Assembly (NCBI RefSeq): GCF_013407595.1
Contig: NZ_JABEKX010000007.1
Span: 1-33,040, forward strand
Direction: 5' to 3'
Length of the DNA stretch: 33,040 nt
DNA from: Lacticaseibacillus absianus
GTDB lineage: Bacteria; Bacillota; Bacilli; Lactobacillales; Lactobacillaceae
In this document: piece by piece, positions 6,567 to 13,951 of the stretch
Position numbering within the stretch: the first letter of the stretch is position 1
How the letters are laid out: each line of letters opens with the position of its first letter
The notes under the pieces: generated by a model
What the model was told of the DNA's origin: nothing
Databases searched by the model: none
Seen by the model: the letters and a program-made list of their open reading frames with translations, nothing else
Made by a program: the position numbers and the translations under genes

Positions 6567-7613
6567 TCACCACTCGAACAGCCATCGGGCCGTCTGCGGC
6601 CCCACGACGCCATCGCTGACCAGGCGTTGCGCCGACTGGAACCGGCGGACGGCCGCTTCCGTGGCCAGCCCGAACTGACCGTCAAGCGCAAGCGGTCCGA
6701 CGCCGCGGATCACCAGCGCACCTTGGATCAACCGCGTCAGTGGTCCGCTAGCCCCACGCTGCACGGGCCGCATCGCCGCCTGACTCGCCGGCCCGAAACG
6801 CCCATCGACCGTGAGGCCCGCGTTGAACTGCCGGTTGAGCTCTCGCTGAACGGCGCTGACCAACGCGGTGCGGGTCAACGGACCGGCCTGCCCGTCCACT
6901 GCCAGCTGTGCCGCACCAGTCGCATTGAGCCACCGTTGCAAGCCGGCGATCGGCTCGGCCACCATCAGGGGCAGCTGGGTCCCGCGGGCCAGCGCACGCC
7001 ACGCGGCCGCGTCTTTGGTGAAGACATTCAGGTCCAGCGGCCCAGCCCACCCCGGTAGCCGGCCGCTCGGGGTGTACTGATACATCGCGTACGTGGGCCA
7101 GTGGCGGAGCACGGCGGCTAAGCGCCGCGGCTGGTAACCATCGACGGGACGCGTGTGGTCGTACTGCGCGATCCATAGCGGGTACCCGCGCGCGACCACC
7201 CGGCGCCAGTCACGGCTGCGCTCCTCGCTGACGTTCGTGTACACCAACGGCCGCACCCCGCTGACTTGCCACACGGCGTCGAGGAAGCGTAACCCGTTAT
7301 CCGGCCCTAGTTGGCTCAACAGCGGGCGGTCCTCGATATCGAGCGCCAGCACGGCCTGGCCGAGGTAAGGCCGCACAATTTGGAGAAAATGCGCGGCTTC
7401 CGCCTCGGGGGCATTGGCCCGCAGGTAATGGTACAGGCCGACCAGTCGCCCAGCCGCCAACGCCTGGGTCAGATGCACGGTCATCAGCGGATTGACGTAG
7501 GTCAGCCCCTCGGTCGCCTTGATCACAACGAAGTCACTCGCAACGGGCCCGACGCTGAACGCGCGCTTGGCCAGGACGTTATTGCTCGATAGATCATAGC
7601 CATTCAATGTCAT
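6567..7613 (-). CDS. GH25 lysozyme with C-terminal peptidoglycan-binding repeats
   Basis: The 348-aa muramidase cleaves the MurNAc-GlcNAc bond of peptidoglycan. The GH25 domain covers about residues 1-200: GYDLSSNN (D7), IKATEGLTYVNP, ALDIED (D92, E94), YTNVSEE and LWIAQYD. Residues from about 220 on hold degenerate PG_binding_1 repeats, seen as DGQAGP, DGRFGP, DGQFGL and DGVVGP. There is no signal peptide: the protein starts MTLNGYDLSSNN after a GGGAGG RBS. Lack of export signal and position next to a prophage suggest an endolysin-type origin needing a holin, but no holin gene is beside it. A cytoplasmic host lysozyme released by lysis is the alternative. Confidence 0.9.
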   Translation of the reverse strand: MTLNGYDLSSNNVLAKRAFSVGPVASDFVVIKATEGLTYVNPLMTVHLTQALAAGRLVGLYHYLRANAPEAEAAHFLQIVRPYLGQAVLALDIEDRPLLSQLGPDNGLRFLDAVWQVSGVRPLVYTNVSEERSRDWRRVVARGYPLWIAQYDHTRPVDGYQPRRLAAVLRHWPTYAMYQYTPSGRLPGWAGPLDLNVFTKDAAAWRALARGTQLPLMVAEPIAGLQRWLNATGAAQLAVDGQAGPLTRTALVSAVQRELNRQFNAGLTVDGRFGPASQAAMRPVQRGASGPLTRLIQGALVIRGVGPLALDGQFGLATEAAVRRFQSAQRLVSDGVVGPQTARWLFEW

Positions 7614-7675
7614 CTACTCGCCTCCCTTTACTAAGAGAAGCGCCCAAGCGCACGGAATGTGACGCCGATCGGATC

Positions 7676-7704
7676 AAAAAAAAGCCGCCGCTTGCGCGAC
7701 GACG
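7676..7704 (-). terminator. Leftward terminator of the first DUF3284 gene
   Basis: On the minus strand GTCGTCGC-GCAA-GCGGCGGC forms an 8-pair stem (two G-U pairs) with a GNRA loop, followed by nine Ts (7684-7676). It starts 5 bases after the DUF3284 stop codon. Confidence 0.88.
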
Positions 7705-7708
7705 TTCC

Positions 7709-8128
7709 TCACTCGTTGTACTGGCGCTCCATAGCGTCCAGCATCATCTTGATCCGCCGCTTACGGCCATGGCCCAGCAGCAGCATCACCAGCATCTCGT
7801 TATAAGCCTGCAACTTCGAGTCACGGACCGTGCTTTCACGGTAGGTGACCTTAGTCTGATTATCCTGCGTTTCTTGTAGCTGGTATTCGACGTAATAGGT
7901 CGCCTGCCCGGCGCGCGTCTGGAACGCATACGCCCGGTTCTTATCGGCCTTGGTGATCTTGACCCGTCCGCGGCCGCGCTTACCCATTGGCTTTTGGTAC
8001 TCGTAACCGAGCAATGCCCCGGGAGCGATGGTATTACCTGTCGCCTGCTTGATATCGTAAAGGACGGAATCGACGATGGTTTGGTAAACGTACCCGGCTG
8101 GCACGTTGATCGTGTGTTCGACTTGCAT
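7709..8128 (-). CDS. DUF3284 family protein (first paralogue)
   Basis: The 139-aa cytosolic protein begins MQVEHTINVPAGYVYQTIVD and ends MMLDAMERQYNE; RBS CAGGAGG. The pattern fits DUF3284, a lactobacillar family with a START/SRPBCC-like fold: an N-terminal hormone-type strand-helix (INVPAGYVYQTIVDSVLYDI), a beta-sheet middle, and a long C-terminal basic helix (LLLGHGRKRRIKMML). Its molecular role is not known. It has its own promoter (8175-8203) and terminator, so it is a single-gene unit. A second, diverged copy lies at 13952-14401. Confidence 0.82.
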   Translation of the reverse strand: MQVEHTINVPAGYVYQTIVDSVLYDIKQATGNTIAPGALLGYEYQKPMGKRGRGRVKITKADKNRAYAFQTRAGQATYYVEYQLQETQDNQTKVTYRESTVRDSKLQAYNEMLVMLLLGHGRKRRIKMMLDAMERQYNE

Positions 8129-8174
8129 GACTGACCCTCCTGCTGTGGCCCATTCGATGGTACCGCTTTAATTC

Positions 8175-8203
8175 AGTGTACTATTTTAGATTGGTGGGTA
8201 CAA
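8175..8203 (-). promoter_or_regulatory. Leftward promoter of the DUF3284 gene at 7709
   Basis: On the minus strand TTGTAC (8203-8198), 17 bases, TACACT (8180-8175). It lies right after the helicase stop codon and 47 bases before the DUF3284 start, so it uncouples the two genes. Confidence 0.55.
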
Positions 8204-8211
8204 GTCCCGGG

Positions 8212-9504
8212 CTACGCCTTGGGCCTGCGCTTGCCTTTGTTCTTCTGGTCCCGGGCACGCTTCTTCTTATGCTTCTTCGGCGGTACGGGCACGCTTGCTT
8301 GCGGCGCCGCGGCGCTGACTTGAGGCCGCACTGGGGCCGGCCGCTTAGGCTGCGGGGTCACTCCCTCAGGCGTCGGCGCGGCGGCGTCAGCCTCGCGCGC
8401 AGGCGGCGTTGTGGTCAACCGACCGTCGGCTAAGAAGCCGCGCACGATGTCGTACTGCGGCACGAGCTTCTTCAAGTCGCGCCGGTCGTGGTCATCCCCG
8501 ATCGTGATGACATCCCCCGATGCGCCCATTCGCCCGGTCCGGCCAGCTCGGTGGATATAGGCCTCTGCCCGCTTAGGCGTCTGGTAGTTGATCACCGCCG
8601 GCAGGTGCGGGATATCGAGTCCGCGCCCGGCCAGATCCGTGACCAACAGCAGCGTCAGCTTGCCCTTGCGAAAATCGGTCAGCGCCTTAGCGCGGTTGGC
8701 CGCTCGGTCGGTCCGCGACAGCACCGCAAAACGGATCTGCTGGTGTGACAGGGTGCGGGCGACTTTCTCCATCACCGCGTTTTGGTTGAAAAACACCAGC
8801 GCCTGAAACTTGTCCAAATGCGCTAAGTGTCGCAACCACGTCTCGCGGTGCGCGTTGTCCGTCTGGATGAATAGGTGGCGCACCGCCCCTTGCGTATGGT
8901 CGATCGCCCGCACGTCGATCACGCGCACGTCTTGGCCGAACCACTTCGCCAGGTCGGCGAACATCGGGCTCGGCGTCGCAGAGAAGAAGGCCAGCTGCAC
9001 ATCGGCCGGCGCTTCCATTGCCAAGTCGCGGACCTGCCCGAGGCCCGGATCGCGCAGTAGCTCATCGGCTTCGTCGACCACCAACGTCTGCAATGTGTGC
9101 AAGCGCACCTTACCGGCAGCGACCAGCTCCAACAGGCGCCCGGCCGTGGCGACGAGCACTTCCGGCTTCTTCTTCAGCTGCTCGAGCTGCCGCTTCACGT
9201 TGGCCGAGCCGGTGATCCCAACGATGGATGCACCGACGGCCTGCGCATACGGGCGCAGCACGTCACGCGTCTGCACCGCCAGCTCTTGAGACGGTGACAG
9301 GATGATCAGCTGAACGCCGTCTCCCGGGACGAGCTTCTCGAGCAGGGGCAGCCCGAAGGCCAGGGTCTTCCCCGACCCCGTCGGCGCCAGGCCGACGATG
9401 GACTCATCCTGCCGCAGCGGCAGGGCAACTGCGGTCTGGATCGGGGTCTCTTCAGTGAAGCCAGCTTGGCGCCACAGCGGTTCAAAAACGGTTGAAATGG
9501 TCAC
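8212..9504 (-). CDS. DEAD-box RNA helicase
   Basis: The 430-aa ATP-dependent RNA helicase has its start placed at GTG 9504 after AGAGGAG; the frame extends upstream without support. Motifs in order: Q-motif region (GFTEETPIQ), Walker A APTGSGKT (K46), ATAGRLLEL, DEAD at 144-147, SAT at 175-177, TDLAGRGLDIP and HRAGRTGR. After about residue 355 comes a Pro/Ala-rich tail ending in a strongly basic stretch (KKHKKKRARDQKNKGKRRPK), typical for RNA binding. It resembles the CshB/YfmL group used in ribosome biogenesis and cold growth, but I cannot assign one of these. The oxidoreductase upstream ends 10 bases before, so they likely share a transcript. Confidence 0.93.
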   Translation of the reverse strand: MTISTVFEPLWRQAGFTEETPIQTAVALPLRQDESIVGLAPTGSGKTLAFGLPLLEKLVPGDGVQLIILSPSQELAVQTRDVLRPYAQAVGASIVGITGSANVKRQLEQLKKKPEVLVATAGRLLELVAAGKVRLHTLQTLVVDEADELLRDPGLGQVRDLAMEAPADVQLAFFSATPSPMFADLAKWFGQDVRVIDVRAIDHTQGAVRHLFIQTDNAHRETWLRHLAHLDKFQALVFFNQNAVMEKVARTLSHQQIRFAVLSRTDRAANRAKALTDFRKGKLTLLLVTDLAGRGLDIPHLPAVINYQTPKRAEAYIHRAGRTGRMGASGDVITIGDDHDRRDLKKLVPQYDIVRGFLADGRLTTTPPAREADAAAPTPEGVTPQPKRPAPVRPQVSAAAPQASVPVPPKKHKKKRARDQKNKGKRRPKA

Positions 9505-9514
9505 AGTTTCTCCT

Positions 9515-10489
9515 CTATTCTGGGTCGTTCGCAAAGTGAATGGCCGTGCTGGCACGCAACTGGCCCATCACGGTGTGGACCTGCTTGGCCAGTGCCCACT
9601 GCGCCGCTTCCGCCGCCGTGTCGTGCGTCTGGATCGCTTCTGCGAAGAAGGCGACCTCATCGGCCATCGGGTTGGCATCCTTGGGGCGCGTCAGCTCATG
9701 CGGCGTGTCATCCACCAGGGTCACACGGTTCAGCTCTCCGGGTGAGTCGAAGCTCAGGGTCTGCCGACCCGTGTACAGCTCACTGACAAGCTGACTGTTG
9801 TAGGCCTTGCCCGCAATCAGCGTCACGTCAAACTCAGGGTAGGTCAGGCGGGCGACGCCATCGCCATCGACCCCGCTGGCCAGCAGGTGCGGCAGGTAGA
9901 CCGCGTGCGTCGGCACCCCGAACCACGCGACCGCCGCATAGACGAGGTAGACGCCCAGGTCCATCAGCGCGCCGCCGCCGAACCGAGGCGAGAAGATGTT
10001 CGGGTCCTTGCCCGCCAGGTAGTCATCGTAGCGCGACGAATACTTCGCATAGGCCAGCGTCGCCCCACTCAGCGGGTGCGTGGCCGCGAAGTCGCGGATC
10101 ACCGCAAAGTTCGGGTCATACACGTGGCGCGCCGCCTCGAACACGAAGACCCCAGGATGGGCCGCCTTAGCCGCTTCGATCGCCGCCAGTTGGCTTGGGT
10201 GCGTCACCATCGGCTTTTCCACGATCACGTGTTTACCGGCGTTGACCGCCGCGACGGTCTGCTCGGCGTGTAGGCCATTGGGACTGGCAATGTAGACCAC
10301 CTCGACGTCGCTGGCGAGAAATGCCGCCATGTCGGTATAGGCGGTCGCCGGGGCCGTTGAGGCGATGAATGCTTCTGCGGTCGCTGCGCGCCGCGAATAC
10401 ACAGCGGCCAGTGTGTACTGCCCTGTCGCGGTCGCCGCCTCAACGAACTGTGCGGTGATCCAGTTGGTGCCGATGATCCCTAACTTCAT
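9515..10489 (-). CDS. Gfo/Idh/MocA family NAD(P)-dependent oxidoreductase
   Basis: The 324-aa protein starts at ATG 10489 (MKLGIIGTNW), because AAAGGAG lies 10 bases upstream; a GTG three codons earlier is too close to the RBS. The N-terminal Rossmann fold shows GIIGTNWI and the family EKP motif at 91-93 (VIVEKPMV). The C-terminal domain has the GGGALMDLGVYLVYAA helix of sugar or dihydrodiol dehydrogenase relatives. The substrate cannot be told from sequence; no sugar transport or catabolic genes are beside it. It is the first gene of a two-gene unit with the DEAD-box helicase. Confidence 0.9.
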   Translation of the reverse strand: MKLGIIGTNWITAQFVEAATATGQYTLAAVYSRRAATAEAFIASTAPATAYTDMAAFLASDVEVVYIASPNGLHAEQTVAAVNAGKHVIVEKPMVTHPSQLAAIEAAKAAHPGVFVFEAARHVYDPNFAVIRDFAATHPLSGATLAYAKYSSRYDDYLAGKDPNIFSPRFGGGALMDLGVYLVYAAVAWFGVPTHAVYLPHLLASGVDGDGVARLTYPEFDVTLIAGKAYNSQLVSELYTGRQTLSFDSPGELNRVTLVDDTPHELTRPKDANPMADEVAFFAEAIQTHDTAAEAAQWALAKQVHTVMGQLRASTAIHFANDPE

Positions 10490-10589
10490 GTTTTGCACGC
10501 TCCTTTGCCGATCCGGCTGTGTCTTAATACTATTTTAACAGGACTGCAAACAAAATGCAGTGCAACGTGGCACCCCTGACATATTCGCG

Positions 10590-10598
10590 TGTTATGAT
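10590..10598 (+). promoter_or_regulatory. Extended -10 promoter of the DUF4828 gene
   Basis: TGTTATGAT (TG, one base, TATGAT) lies 37 bases before the DUF4828 start. No good -35 is present at the usual distance, as is common for extended -10 promoters. Confidence 0.45.
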
Positions 10599-10634
10599 AA
10601 GGACATCATCTTATTTTTGTCAGGAGGCTCTTGA

Positions 10635-11000
10635 ATGGCCACACATGCCCACCCAATATTGGCCGCGCTGAATCGACTGGTCTCACGGCGGCCCGCCCCG
10701 GCGCAACCGGCGCCGAACCCGGTCCAGCAGCTCGCGCATCAGTATACGGGCAAGTACGCCTTCCTTGACGAGCTGACCAACAAGACGCACCAACTGATCG
10801 TCGGCGCGGACTTGGCGATCAGTATCGACGGCCGCACGTTGCCCGGCCAGGTCACCGGGATCACGATGGAGAAACTGACATTTCTCGATCACTACGGGTA
10901 CGAACTGATCATCACCACGGATGAGCAAGGCCCAACGACCGTCTACGACGAAGCCGAAGACACGACGTACCAGATCATTACCCCAACGCATCCAGCGTGA
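10635..11000 (+). CDS. DUF4828 family protein
   Basis: The 121-aa protein begins MATHAHPILAALNRLVSRRP, has a Pro/Ala linker (about 20-30), then a compact beta domain: YTGKYAFLDELTNKTHQL, SIDGRTLPGQVTGIT and a conserved end TTDEQGPTTVYDEAEDTTYQ. This matches the DUF4828 family seen almost only in lactobacilli; function unknown. RBS CAGGAGG. It stands alone, divergent from the oxidoreductase. It is followed 16 bases after its stop by intergenic repeat copy A, which would form its 3' untranslated region. Confidence 0.75.
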   Translation: MATHAHPILAALNRLVSRRPAPAQPAPNPVQQLAHQYTGKYAFLDELTNKTHQLIVGADLAISIDGRTLPGQVTGITMEKLTFLDHYGYELIITTDEQGPTTVYDEAEDTTYQIITPTHPA

Positions 11001-11016
11001 GCCCCATCACTGACAA

Positions 11017-11167
11017 AGGGCTGTTCCATAACGCGAGTTTAGCCCAACATACAAGCGTGGCCCTCAGCCAAACCCGAATTTCGGGCTTGGCTGAGGGCCA
11101 CGCTTGTACGTCCAGGACGTTGCGCTATGGCACATCACGTTCTGGAATAGTCGGGCCACCAAGAGGG
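11017..11167 (+). repeat. Intergenic hairpin repeat, copy A (about 151 bp)
   Basis: The 5' flank (AGGGCTGTTCCATAACGC, then TTTAGCCC) and 3' flank (GTTGCGCTATGGCAC, TTCTGGAATAGTCG) match copies B and C. 39 of 43 bases at 11119-11161 equal copy B. Between them is a 21-bp perfect stem (11051-11071 with 11087-11107) extended by CCCGA/TCGGG after one mismatch. Copy A lacks the CGTTCGAACGCAGT block present in B and C. There is no T-run after the hairpin. It lies between the convergent DUF4828 and YxeA genes. The remaining bases 11168-11254 hold a weak hairpin (CCAAG/CTTGG near 11158-11183) and nothing else seen. Confidence 0.85.
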
Positions 11168-11254
11168 CTGTCACGGCCCCTTGGCGGTTATCCGGGCGGC
11201 GGCGCCATGCTCAATGACGCCCGGTCAGCGCCCAGTGCGCCTTTCGTACAGCCC

Positions 11255-11611
11255 CTAGTTGAGTCGGGCCAAGGCCTTGGCGGGCACGTCAACATCGGAG
11301 ACGGCCTCCCAGCGCGTGACCCCTTTTTTGGCGTTATAGGTCAGCTTCAGGTACGCCCCGCGGCGCAGCGGCCGCGTCTTGTTCCCGTTGAACTTGAGCA
11401 TGCGAGCGTGGCCGGCCTCATCGTAGCCGCGCTGGCTGTACCGGTAATCAGTCCAGGTACTGCCATCATCGGCGCGCTGGGTCACCTTCGTGCCAGCTGT
11501 CGTGATGCGGGTATAGTACGCTGTCCCGCCATAGTTCGTCACTTCATAGAGCTTGATCCCCCCGAACGCCACTGCGACTGTGAGGACCAGTCCGATCAAT
11601 AGTTTACGCAT
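11255..11611 (-). CDS. YxeA family (DUF1093) secreted or membrane-anchored protein
   Basis: The 118-aa protein begins MRKLLIGLVLTVAVAFGGIK, a signal peptide or anchor (hydrophobic residues about 4-19). A small beta-rich extracellular domain follows, with the family pattern NYGGTAYYTRI, GYDEAGHARMLKF and GAYLKLTYNAKKGVTRWEAV. YxeA proteins are common in lactobacilli, often in several copies; their function is not established. RBS GAGGAGAGG; a possible extended -10 (TGCGATAAT on the minus strand) lies just upstream. It faces the DUF4828 gene across repeat copy A. Confidence 0.85.
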   Translation of the reverse strand: MRKLLIGLVLTVAVAFGGIKLYEVTNYGGTAYYTRITTAGTKVTQRADDGSTWTDYRYSQRGYDEAGHARMLKFNGNKTRPLRRGAYLKLTYNAKKGVTRWEAVSDVDVPAKALARLN

Positions 11612-11703
11612 CGTTTATTCACCTCTCCTCGATTATCGCAAGCGCGGCCGGTCAGTGCCATCGGTGGACCCAACAATCTGCGAACAGTTTTGAAAGGTGC
11701 GGC

Positions 11704-11733
11704 TTGCCAAATTAGAACATACGTTCGTATAAT
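11704..11733 (+). promoter_or_regulatory. Promoter with an embedded LexA (SOS) box
   Basis: TTGCCA (11704-11709), 18 bases, then a perfect TATAAT (11728-11733). The spacer contains GAACATACGTTC (11715-11726), a perfect match to the Gram-positive LexA/DinR core GAAC-N4-GTTC, with G following as in the extended consensus. A LexA dimer here would block RNA polymerase directly. Predicted transcription starts near 11740, giving a leader of about ten bases. Confidence 0.72.
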
Positions 11734-11750
11734 GAGGTGAGGTGATGCTG

Positions 11751-12422
11751 ATGGACTGGCGCCAAGATATCCGGCTGATCAACGAGCGGATCGATTTACA
11801 TTTTGACCGTCATTCGAACACACGCTACTGGCTGTCTGTCGTGCGCGACCCGTACGATCAGACGATCAACTTTTTCTTCTGGACGCACCACCGCGGCTTC
11901 CGCCAGCGCTCGATCCCGCTACACAGCCTGCACACCACGGATCTTCACGCCTTGACCACCGTGATCGCCGGGATCCGGGCACACACCCAGCTCTCGATCA
12001 CTTACTACGGGTTCACCGGGCTGCGCTGGCCAGACTCCGGTCAGCGCATCCAAGCGCGCGCGCACCCGACGGAACTCCTCCCGACCGATGCCCCACCGGT
12101 CTACCATGCCGCGACGACCGCGCCGCCGTCGCCGACCCCAGGCCACTGGGTCGCGATCGCCGAGCAGATCGCCGACAACGCCATGGCGGCTGACCCCACG
12201 CTTGAAGCGACCACGGTGCTGGCGATGGACGCCACCGATCCACTCGACCCCGCGTGTCTGATCACACTGGTGACGGCGCCCCCCGACCTACGCACGCTAC
12301 ACCTGCAAGTCGGCCCCACGCTGGGGTGGGGCTTCGCCGCCCCAGCGATCGTTCTGCCCGAACAGGACCCGGCCACGGCAGCGGCCGCGGTGATCGCAGC
12401 CTTCACCGCCGCGCCCAGCTGA
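11751..12422 (+). CDS. Unknown protein, probably DNA-damage (LexA) regulated
   Basis: I do not recognise this 223-aa protein. I start at ATG 11751 (MDWRQDIRLINERIDLHFD) because GAGGTG lies 6 bases upstream and the promoter leaves almost no leader; ATG 11745 is possible. The N-terminal 90 residues look globular (TRYWLSVVRDPYDQTINFFF, WTHHRGFRQRSIPLH). A Pro/Ala-rich linker follows, then a second domain (ATTVLAMDATDPLDPACLI) and an Ala-rich C-terminus. There is no signal peptide or membrane span. Codon choice is very GC-rich, like its neighbours. It is a single-gene unit with a LexA-box promoter and its own terminator; a role in the SOS response is an inference from the operator. Confidence 0.8.
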   Translation: MDWRQDIRLINERIDLHFDRHSNTRYWLSVVRDPYDQTINFFFWTHHRGFRQRSIPLHSLHTTDLHALTTVIAGIRAHTQLSITYYGFTGLRWPDSGQRIQARAHPTELLPTDAPPVYHAATTAPPSPTPGHWVAIAEQIADNAMAADPTLEATTVLAMDATDPLDPACLITLVTAPPDLRTLHLQVGPTLGWGFAAPAIVLPEQDPATAAAAVIAAFTAAPS

Positions 12423-12433
12423 CCGCGACACCC

Positions 12434-12484
12434 AACAGGGGCAAGGCCCCGACCACCGTCCGGTCGAGGCCTTGCCCCTGTTTT
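12434..12484 (+). terminator. Terminator between convergent genes (probably both directions)
   Basis: A perfect 15-bp stem (12434-12448 with 12468-12482) is followed by TTTT on the plus strand and contains an inner GACC/GGTC pairing. It ends the unknown gene on the left. On the minus strand only TT follows, so its effect on the leftward rlmCD transcript is probably weaker. Confidence 0.85.
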
Positions 12485-12514
12485 GGTTGCCCGATGCGCC
12501 TGGCCACCGCGCGC

Positions 12515-13876
12515 TCACCCGAGGGTCAGTGCGGTGACACTCTCGATGCTGGTGGTCTGTGGGAACATATCGACCGGCTGCGTGGCCGTCGCGCGGTAGC
12601 CGAACGCCTGTAGCGCGGCGATATCGCGCGCCAGTGTGGCGGGGTTACAGGAGACATAGACCAGCTTCGGCGGTAGCATGACCCCGACGGCTGCGATGAA
12701 CTCTGGTGCCAGTCCCTTGCGTGGCGGATCGACCATCAGGACGTCCGCGTGTAGGCCCTGATCCTTCCAGGTCTGCATCACGTCTTCAGCCCTGCCGACC
12801 AGGAACTCGGCGTTGGTCACGCCGTTCAACCGGGCGTTGGCCTTCGCATCGCGCACCGCCTCCGGCACGACCTCGACCCCATAGACCTGCTTGGCGTGCT
12901 CGGCCATCGTCAGGCTGATTGTGCCGATCCCAGAGTAGGCGTCGATCACGACCTCCCGCCCCGTCAGTCCGGCCGCGCGCACCGCCGCGGTGTACAAGAC
13001 TTCGGTCTGCGTCGGATTGACTTGATAAAAACTCAGCGGACTGATGCGGAAAGTACTGCCAAGTAGCTGGTCTTCCAAGTAATCGTTCCCGTCCAGTGTG
13101 CGGGTCTTCGGCCCCAGGATCACATTAGTCGCCCGCTCGTTGAGGTTCAGCATGATGCTGGTGACCTCGGGCAGCGCCGCCTTGATCCCCGCCACGAGTT
13201 CGGCCTGATGCGGCACGACCCAAGTCCGGCTGACCAGCACGATCATCATCTGGTGCGAGTAGTACCCGCGCCGCACCATGATGTGTCGGATCACGCCGCT
13301 GTTCGTCGCCTCGTCATACGCCGGTACGTTGTACTGGCGCAGCAGGTCGCGCACGACGAGCACCGCCGCGTCGATCTTCGGGTCTTGGATGTAAAAATCG
13401 GTCAGCGGGATCAGCTCATGTGACCGGCGCTTGTAAAAACCGGTCGTCACCACCCCAGCGATGGCGCGAACTGGGATCTGGGCCTTATTGCGGTAGCCAT
13501 ACGGCGTGGTCATCCCCAGCGTTGGGCGGACGGGGATGGCGAGCTGGGCCTTGTGGTAGAGCATCTCGATCTGGTGTTGCTTGAACTTAAGCTGGGCAGG
13601 ATACGCAAGGTGCTGTAGCGGCGCGATCCCTGTCTGTGCGTACGCCTGAGCCTTCGGCGTGACGCGGTCGGGTGACGGCGTCACCACCTGTATCAGCCGC
13701 GCGAACGCGTACTTTTTCTCGGCCTTGACGACCCGGATCACCACGGTTTCCCCGGGGAGAGCGCCTTCCACGAACAGCGGATAGTGGTCAAGTTTGGCGA
13801 CGCCCATCCCTTCGTATGAAAGGTCTTCGATCGTCACGGTGAATTCCTGATTTTTTGCTACGGGTGCTTTTGCCAT
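12515..13876 (-). CDS. rlmCD: 23S rRNA (uracil-5-)-methyltransferase RlmCD/RumA family
   Basis: The 453-aa SAM-dependent enzyme makes m5U in 23S rRNA. Start at ATG 13876 (MAKAPVAKNQEFTVTIED) after AAGGAGG; the open frame upstream lacks an RBS. Residues 9-65 form a TRAM RNA-binding domain. The Rossmann methyltransferase core has VVIDAYSGIGTISL and DPPRKGL, and the catalytic cysteine is C410 in YVSCNPATLARD. C410 is the only cysteine in the protein: the four iron-sulfur ligands of E. coli RlmD are absent (TGIAPLQHL replaces CGGCxLQHL). Firmicutes use one enzyme for both U747 and U1939, hence the symbol; specificity is inferred. Confidence 0.88.
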   Translation of the reverse strand: MAKAPVAKNQEFTVTIEDLSYEGMGVAKLDHYPLFVEGALPGETVVIRVVKAEKKYAFARLIQVVTPSPDRVTPKAQAYAQTGIAPLQHLAYPAQLKFKQHQIEMLYHKAQLAIPVRPTLGMTTPYGYRNKAQIPVRAIAGVVTTGFYKRRSHELIPLTDFYIQDPKIDAAVLVVRDLLRQYNVPAYDEATNSGVIRHIMVRRGYYSHQMMIVLVSRTWVVPHQAELVAGIKAALPEVTSIMLNLNERATNVILGPKTRTLDGNDYLEDQLLGSTFRISPLSFYQVNPTQTEVLYTAAVRAAGLTGREVVIDAYSGIGTISLTMAEHAKQVYGVEVVPEAVRDAKANARLNGVTNAEFLVGRAEDVMQTWKDQGLHADVLMVDPPRKGLAPEFIAAVGVMLPPKLVYVSCNPATLARDIAALQAFGYRATATQPVDMFPQTTSIESVTALTLG

Positions 13877-13916
13877 GCGGGCCTCCTTGGTCATGTCGCG
13901 CGATAAACTCCGCACT

Positions 13917-13925
13917 ATTATACCA
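13917..13925 (-). promoter_or_regulatory. Extended -10 promoter of rlmCD
   Basis: The minus strand reads TGGTATAAT, a perfect extended -10, 41 bases upstream of the rlmCD start. The -35 is poor. It lies just after the stop codon of the upstream DUF3284 gene, so rlmCD can be expressed on its own. Confidence 0.6.
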
Positions 13926-13951
13926 GAAACCGCGCTAGGCTTCACGGGCGG

